Assembly (NCBI RefSeq): GCF_002910915.1
Contig: NZ_NEUF01000173.1
Coordinates: 79,163 to 143,162 of the forward strand
DNA: 64,000 nt
From: Streptomyces sp. SM10
Lineage (GTDB): Bacteria > Actinomycetota > Actinomycetes > Streptomycetales > Streptomycetaceae
Direction of reading: 5' to 3'
The translations under genes and the position numbers were made by a program. Shown piece after piece: positions 60,628 to 64,000 of this stretch; positions within the stretch are counted from its first letter, which is position 1; each line of letters opens with the position of its first letter. The notes beneath the pieces were generated by a model. That model was not told the DNA's origin. It ran no database searches and saw only the letters and a program-made list of their open reading frames with translations.

Positions 60628-61065
60628 ATGGCTGGAAGTACGAGTGGGATGCGGACGGATCACGACTCCGCCGCGGCGCGCAAGGCCGGCCCGTCCGGCC
60701 GGGCCGTCTTCGCGGGGGTGATGATGATCTTCGGTGGCGCCATGGCGCTCTTCGAGGGGATCTCCGCCCTCGCCAAGGACGACCTGTTCGTCTCGACCGA
60801 CAACTACGTGTTCCAGTTCAGCCTGACGGGCTGGGGCTGGGTGCACCTCATCCTCGGCATCGTCGTCGTGGTCGCCGGCTGCGCCGTGCTGTTCAGCGGA
60901 GCGCTCTGGGCGCGCGGCGTCGGCGTCGTGCTCGCCGGACTCCTCGCCCTCGCCAACTTCCTCTGGCTCCCGTACTACCCCCTCTGGTCCATCGTCCTCA
61001 TCGCGATCAACGTCTTCGTCATCTGGGCGCTGTGCTCGGCGCCGCACCAGGACGCTCGAGCCTGA
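60628..61065 (+). CDS. Small four-helix membrane protein (DUF7144-like)
   Basis: A 145-residue protein with four hydrophobic segments (about 30-50, 72-92, 95-112, 118-138). Features: FAGVMMIFGGAMALFEGISA, GWGWVHLILGIVVVVAGCAV and LWLPYYPLWSIVLIAINVFV. It resembles a widespread actinobacterial family of unknown function. ATG 60628 has CAGGAGG upstream. The 3' end overlaps the convergent ClC gene by 47 bases. Confidence 0.88.
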   Translation: MAGSTSGMRTDHDSAAARKAGPSGRAVFAGVMMIFGGAMALFEGISALAKDDLFVSTDNYVFQFSLTGWGWVHLILGIVVVVAGCAVLFSGALWARGVGVVLAGLLALANFLWLPYYPLWSIVLIAINVFVIWALCSAPHQDARA

Positions 61066-62359
61066 GCACGAGGACGTAGGAGACCACCACGGAGACGATC
61101 ACGAGCGGCATGACGGTGATGCCCTCGGATCCCAGCAGCAGCGTGGCCAGCAGAACCGACGTCATCGGCAGGCGGAGCATCGCCACACACATGGCGCCGA
61201 TCCCCATCGCGAAGCCGGAGGTCGCGTTCAGGCCGGGCAGGTGCGACAGCGTCAGCCCGGCCGCCGCTCCGAGGAACATGGCAGGGAAGATCGGCCCGCC
61301 CCTGAAGGCGCCCAGGGAGGCGGAGTACGCGAGCGCCTTGCAGAGGATCAGCACGAGGAGCGTGGCGGCGGTGTACGTCGCGTCCTGGGCGAGCAGGCCG
61401 CCCATATCGTCCTGACCCGAGTACAGCACCTCGGACGCGTCCCTCCCCGTGCTCTCGGCGTAGAGGAGCGCGAGGACGCCGACGGCCAGTCCCATCACCA
61501 CCGTCGTGATCACGCGCCGCTGCTCGACACGCCCCTGCAGCGAGAGCGACAGCTTCTTGATGCCGGTGCCCGCGAGAGCTGCGGCCGCCCCCAGTGCGAC
61601 GGCCCAGCCGAACTCGGCGAACGTGGGCTGGGGGGTGTGTGGCACGTGGGGGAGGGTCAGGGAGTACGTCCCCAGGCCTGTCCACGACCCCAGGCCGACG
61701 AAGATGAGCGAGCCGATCCCCGAGGCGAGCAGCCCCGGCACGAGGACGAGCCCGAGCATCATCCCCGCGAGTCCTGACGCCTCCATCAGCAGGAAGGCGC
61801 CGAGGAGCGGCGATCCCAGCAGGGCGCTCACGGCCGCGAAGCTGCCCGCGGCGGCCACCATGGCGCCCGCGCTCGGCTCGATGCCGGGCTTGAGCAGGCG
61901 CGCCGCGTACACCGCCAGCCCGCCGCCCAGGGCGATCAGGGGGGCCTCGGGGCCGAGGACCGCGCCGAGCCCGAGGGAGGCCACGGCGGCGAGCGCGACC
62001 CCGGGAAGTTCGGCGGCCGTCGGCGCCGCTCCGGTCGAGAGCCCCTCGGCGGGCCTGTGCCCGCCCGTTCCGGGGAGGTGGCGGATGGCCAGGCCGGTCA
62101 GCAGGCCCGACGCTGCCAGCAGCGGCACCGGCCACCAGGAGGGCGTGCCGTGGAAGCCCAGCGCGCGGGGGAGGTCCTCGTAGGTCAGGGACTGGATCTC
62201 GTGGACGAGCGCCAGGAAGCCGAACGCCGCGGCGGAGATGGGGACTCCGAGGATGGCGACCATGATCAGAAGTACCGTGTATCCCCGGGTCCGGATCACC
62301 CTGAGCGGATCCGGTGACTCCGTGCCGGGTGCCCCTGCCCGTTCGGCCGACATGGTCAT
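61019..62359 (-). CDS. ClC-type chloride channel/antiporter
   Basis: A 446-residue ClC-family membrane protein with about ten or more hydrophobic segments. The gating-Glu motif reads GLGAVLGPEAPLIALGGGL (GxEGP variant GPEAP). The second selectivity motif GAFRGGPIFPAMFLGAAAG (GxFxP) is present. The first (GSGIP) is not clear. There is no cytoplasmic CBS pair. Transports Cl- or possibly another anion such as fluoride. Confidence 0.9.
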   Translation of the reverse strand: MTMSAERAGAPGTESPDPLRVIRTRGYTVLLIMVAILGVPISAAAFGFLALVHEIQSLTYEDLPRALGFHGTPSWWPVPLLAASGLLTGLAIRHLPGTGGHRPAEGLSTGAAPTAAELPGVALAAVASLGLGAVLGPEAPLIALGGGLAVYAARLLKPGIEPSAGAMVAAAGSFAAVSALLGSPLLGAFLLMEASGLAGMMLGLVLVPGLLASGIGSLIFVGLGSWTGLGTYSLTLPHVPHTPQPTFAEFGWAVALGAAAALAGTGIKKLSLSLQGRVEQRRVITTVVMGLAVGVLALLYAESTGRDASEVLYSGQDDMGGLLAQDATYTAATLLVLILCKALAYSASLGAFRGGPIFPAMFLGAAAGLTLSHLPGLNATSGFAMGIGAMCVAMLRLPMTSVLLATLLLGSEGITVMPLVIVSVVVSYVLVLRLERPGAAPSTAPR

Positions 62360-62485
62360 GGTCTCCTCGGTGTCGGGTCCCGGCCGGGTCGAACCGCCCG
62401 AGCCGGGGTCCTCACGGTGATACCACGATGTCCGCTTATGTCTGTGATGTACCCGCTGTCGACGGGTGGTGAATCGGCGGCGGCG

Positions 62486-63916
62486 TCAGCCGCGGTCCTC
62501 CTCGGCCGCCGGGAGCCGGCCCGCGGCCACCGCGTCGACCAGCGCCCGGTGGTCCCGCTCGTTCTGATCGGCGTAGAGCTCGGCGAACCTCTCCAGCGCC
62601 CGGTCGAACACGTCGCTCCGGCCCAGATACGCCGCGATGGCGACGCGGTCACCGGACCGGGCGTGCGCACGGGCCAGTGTCGACCCGCACAACTCCCCGA
62701 AGGCGCCCATGCCCCGCGGCACCATCGCCTCCGGTTCGGCGATGCCCTTCCAGTCGCGCAACTGGCGCACGTAGAAGTCCCGTCGCTTCCCGTCGAAGCC
62801 GTCGACGCGCTCCCAGCCCAGGAAGATGTCACCGGCCGCCTGCATCAGGCGCTGGCCGGCCACGACCCGCCGGCCCTGGTTCCGGTACGCGCTCGCCCCC
62901 GCGTGCGGGGCCAGTACCGAGGTGTCCGCCTCCTTGGCCTGGAGGAAGAGGGGGTCCTCGCCGTCCCTGCCCAGCAGGAGGATGATCCAGCAACGCGTCC
63001 CGACGCTTCCCACACCGACGACCTTCCGGGCCATGTCCACGGGCCGGAAGTCGGAGAGCAGGGCCCTGCGGTCCGAGGGGAGACTGCGGCCGTAGCCCTG
63101 CAGAAGCTTACGCAACTGCCCTTCCGCCACCCGGCGTTCCGCATCGGGCAGCAGCTCCCCGAGCGGCACGATCAGCGGCGCGTCCGAGGCGATCCGCAGC
63201 CGCCCGCCGGCCACCTCGGTCAGTTTGCCGAACGCCTGCAGGCTGTCCCTGGTGCGGGCCTTGGCCGCCGCTCTGGCCACGCGTCTGCGGCCCGGGGCGG
63301 TGAGACGGTCGGCTGCCACGGTCCTGAGGCGGTCCACATCGGTCTTCGTGTACCAGACGTCGAGATTGCGCATGCCCGCGAACCGGATCATCGACTCCCG
63401 GTACGACCGCACGGTCGCCCGTACGATCCGGGCCCGTTCCTTCTCCGTGAAGCCGTTGGCGCGCCCGGCGATGACGAGACTGGCGGCCAGCCGCTTGACG
63501 TCCCATTCCCACGGTCCCGGGAGCGTCTCGTCGAAGTCGTTGATGTCGAACAGCAGATTGCGCTCGGGGGAGGCGAGCAGCCTGAAGTTCAGGAGATGGG
63601 CGTCGCCGCAGAGCTGGGCCCTGATTCCGGACGCCGGCGTTCCCGCCAGATCGGACGCCATGACGGCCGCAGCCCCCCGGTAGAAGCGGAACGGCGACTC
63701 CGTCATGCGTCCGTAGCGGATCGGGACCAGTTCCTGCACCCGGGCCGCCGACTGGGCCTCCAGAAGGGTGAGCGGGTCCGGCCGGCCCGCCGGCGGCTCG
63801 TACGTGTCCTGGCTGGATCTGGGGGCCCGTTTGCGCGCGGCCTTGCCGAGCGCGGCCCGTTCCTGGGGCGTCGCGCCCGGTACGGCGCGGAGCGGAGAGG
63901 TGCGTTCCTGGGGCAT
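62486..63916 (-). CDS. DUF2252 family protein
   Basis: A 476-residue protein of a widespread family distantly similar to kinases. Seen: YRGAAAVMASDLAGTPASGI, LCGDAHLLNFRLLASPERNL, FDINDFDETLPGPWEWDVKR and DRLRTVAADRLTAPGRRRVA. HGDxHxxNF-like and DFD motifs suggest a phosphotransferase fold; no reaction is established for the family. ATG 63916 begins MPQERTSPLRAVPGATPQER. Confidence 0.9.
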   Translation of the reverse strand: MPQERTSPLRAVPGATPQERAALGKAARKRAPRSSQDTYEPPAGRPDPLTLLEAQSAARVQELVPIRYGRMTESPFRFYRGAAAVMASDLAGTPASGIRAQLCGDAHLLNFRLLASPERNLLFDINDFDETLPGPWEWDVKRLAASLVIAGRANGFTEKERARIVRATVRSYRESMIRFAGMRNLDVWYTKTDVDRLRTVAADRLTAPGRRRVARAAAKARTRDSLQAFGKLTEVAGGRLRIASDAPLIVPLGELLPDAERRVAEGQLRKLLQGYGRSLPSDRRALLSDFRPVDMARKVVGVGSVGTRCWIILLLGRDGEDPLFLQAKEADTSVLAPHAGASAYRNQGRRVVAGQRLMQAAGDIFLGWERVDGFDGKRRDFYVRQLRDWKGIAEPEAMVPRGMGAFGELCGSTLARAHARSGDRVAIAAYLGRSDVFDRALERFAELYADQNERDHRALVDAVAAGRLPAAEEDRG

Positions 63917-64000
63917 GACGGCCCTCCTGGCTGCGTGCGGGGCCGTGGGGGCGGCCTGCCTCCCATCATCCCGGGCCGGGCCGATTTCGGCCGCCCGGCC

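Overview
The window is a 64-kb piece of chromosome from a high-GC actinomycete, almost certainly a Streptomyces or close relative. Coding sequence has strongly G/C-biased third codon positions and GTG/TTG starts are common. Typical Streptomyces families are present: an XRE (DUF5753)/DUF397 pair beside a small HATPase, a DUF574 methyltransferase, an ECF41 sigma factor, MurT/GatD, and a lone peptidase with a c-di-AMP-type leader. Nearly all genes look like stable core-chromosome housekeeping or regulatory genes. I see no insertion sequences, CRISPR arrays, prophage, tRNA or rRNA.

Layout. 0-14 kb: the 3' part of sbcC; two Lrp/AsnC regulators, each divergent from a sulfur-related enzyme (a rhodanese and a Cys/Met-metabolism PLP enzyme); an ATP-grasp protein, a DUF885 hydrolase, an ACT-GNAT protein, a Tat-exported PhoD phosphatase, a MocR regulator divergent from an EamA exporter, and an alpha/beta hydrolase. 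14-21 kb: an ECF41 sigma factor; a GntR/UTRA regulator with a DasR-type operator overlapping its promoter; a ROK regulator; and a NarL-type two-component system divergent from an ABC exporter. 21-29 kb: a GAGCC repeat tract, mug, purB, a DUF574 methyltransferase, an SGNH hydrolase and a pair of CNNM/CBS membrane proteins.

29-38 kb: a ribbon-helix-helix antitoxin with a degenerate Doc/Fic partner, a frameshifted methyltransferase, the biotin genes (bioB-bioA-bioD divergent from bioF), the XRE/DUF397/HATPase trio and a LysR-LysE pair. 38-42 kb: an NlpC/P60 hydrolase behind a ydaO-type riboswitch, then a compact module in which a ClpP paralogue that has lost its catalytic Ser and His diverges from a lone Phd-type antitoxin, then two decayed genes (an ABC permease and a TetR regulator). 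42-49 kb: the urease cluster ureABCFGD (no ureE seen), a secreted Tap-like peptidase and an NAD-dependent reductase. 49-64 kb: an acyltransferase, remnants, a CtaG-like protein with a 52-residue membrane protein, pfkA, gatD-murT (lipid II amidation), peptide deformylase, a TetR/acyl-CoA dehydrogenase pair, glutathione peroxidase, a GNAT, an XRE-cupin regulator, a small membrane protein, a ClC-type channel and a DUF2252 protein.

Regulatory architecture is readable in several places: promoters that place the start codon at +1 (rhodanese, eamA, the RHH antitoxin, the Phd antitoxin, def), palindromic operators between divergent pairs, and strong hairpins between convergent genes. The most interesting candidates for undescribed biology are the pseudo-ClpP/Phd module (39.4-40.8 kb), the RHH/degenerate-Doc pair (29.2-29.8 kb) and the GntR gene with a DasR-type box (15 kb). 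Gene starts were chosen by reading ribosome-binding sites, family N-termini and overlaps. No database search was possible, so family names rest on motifs and recall.
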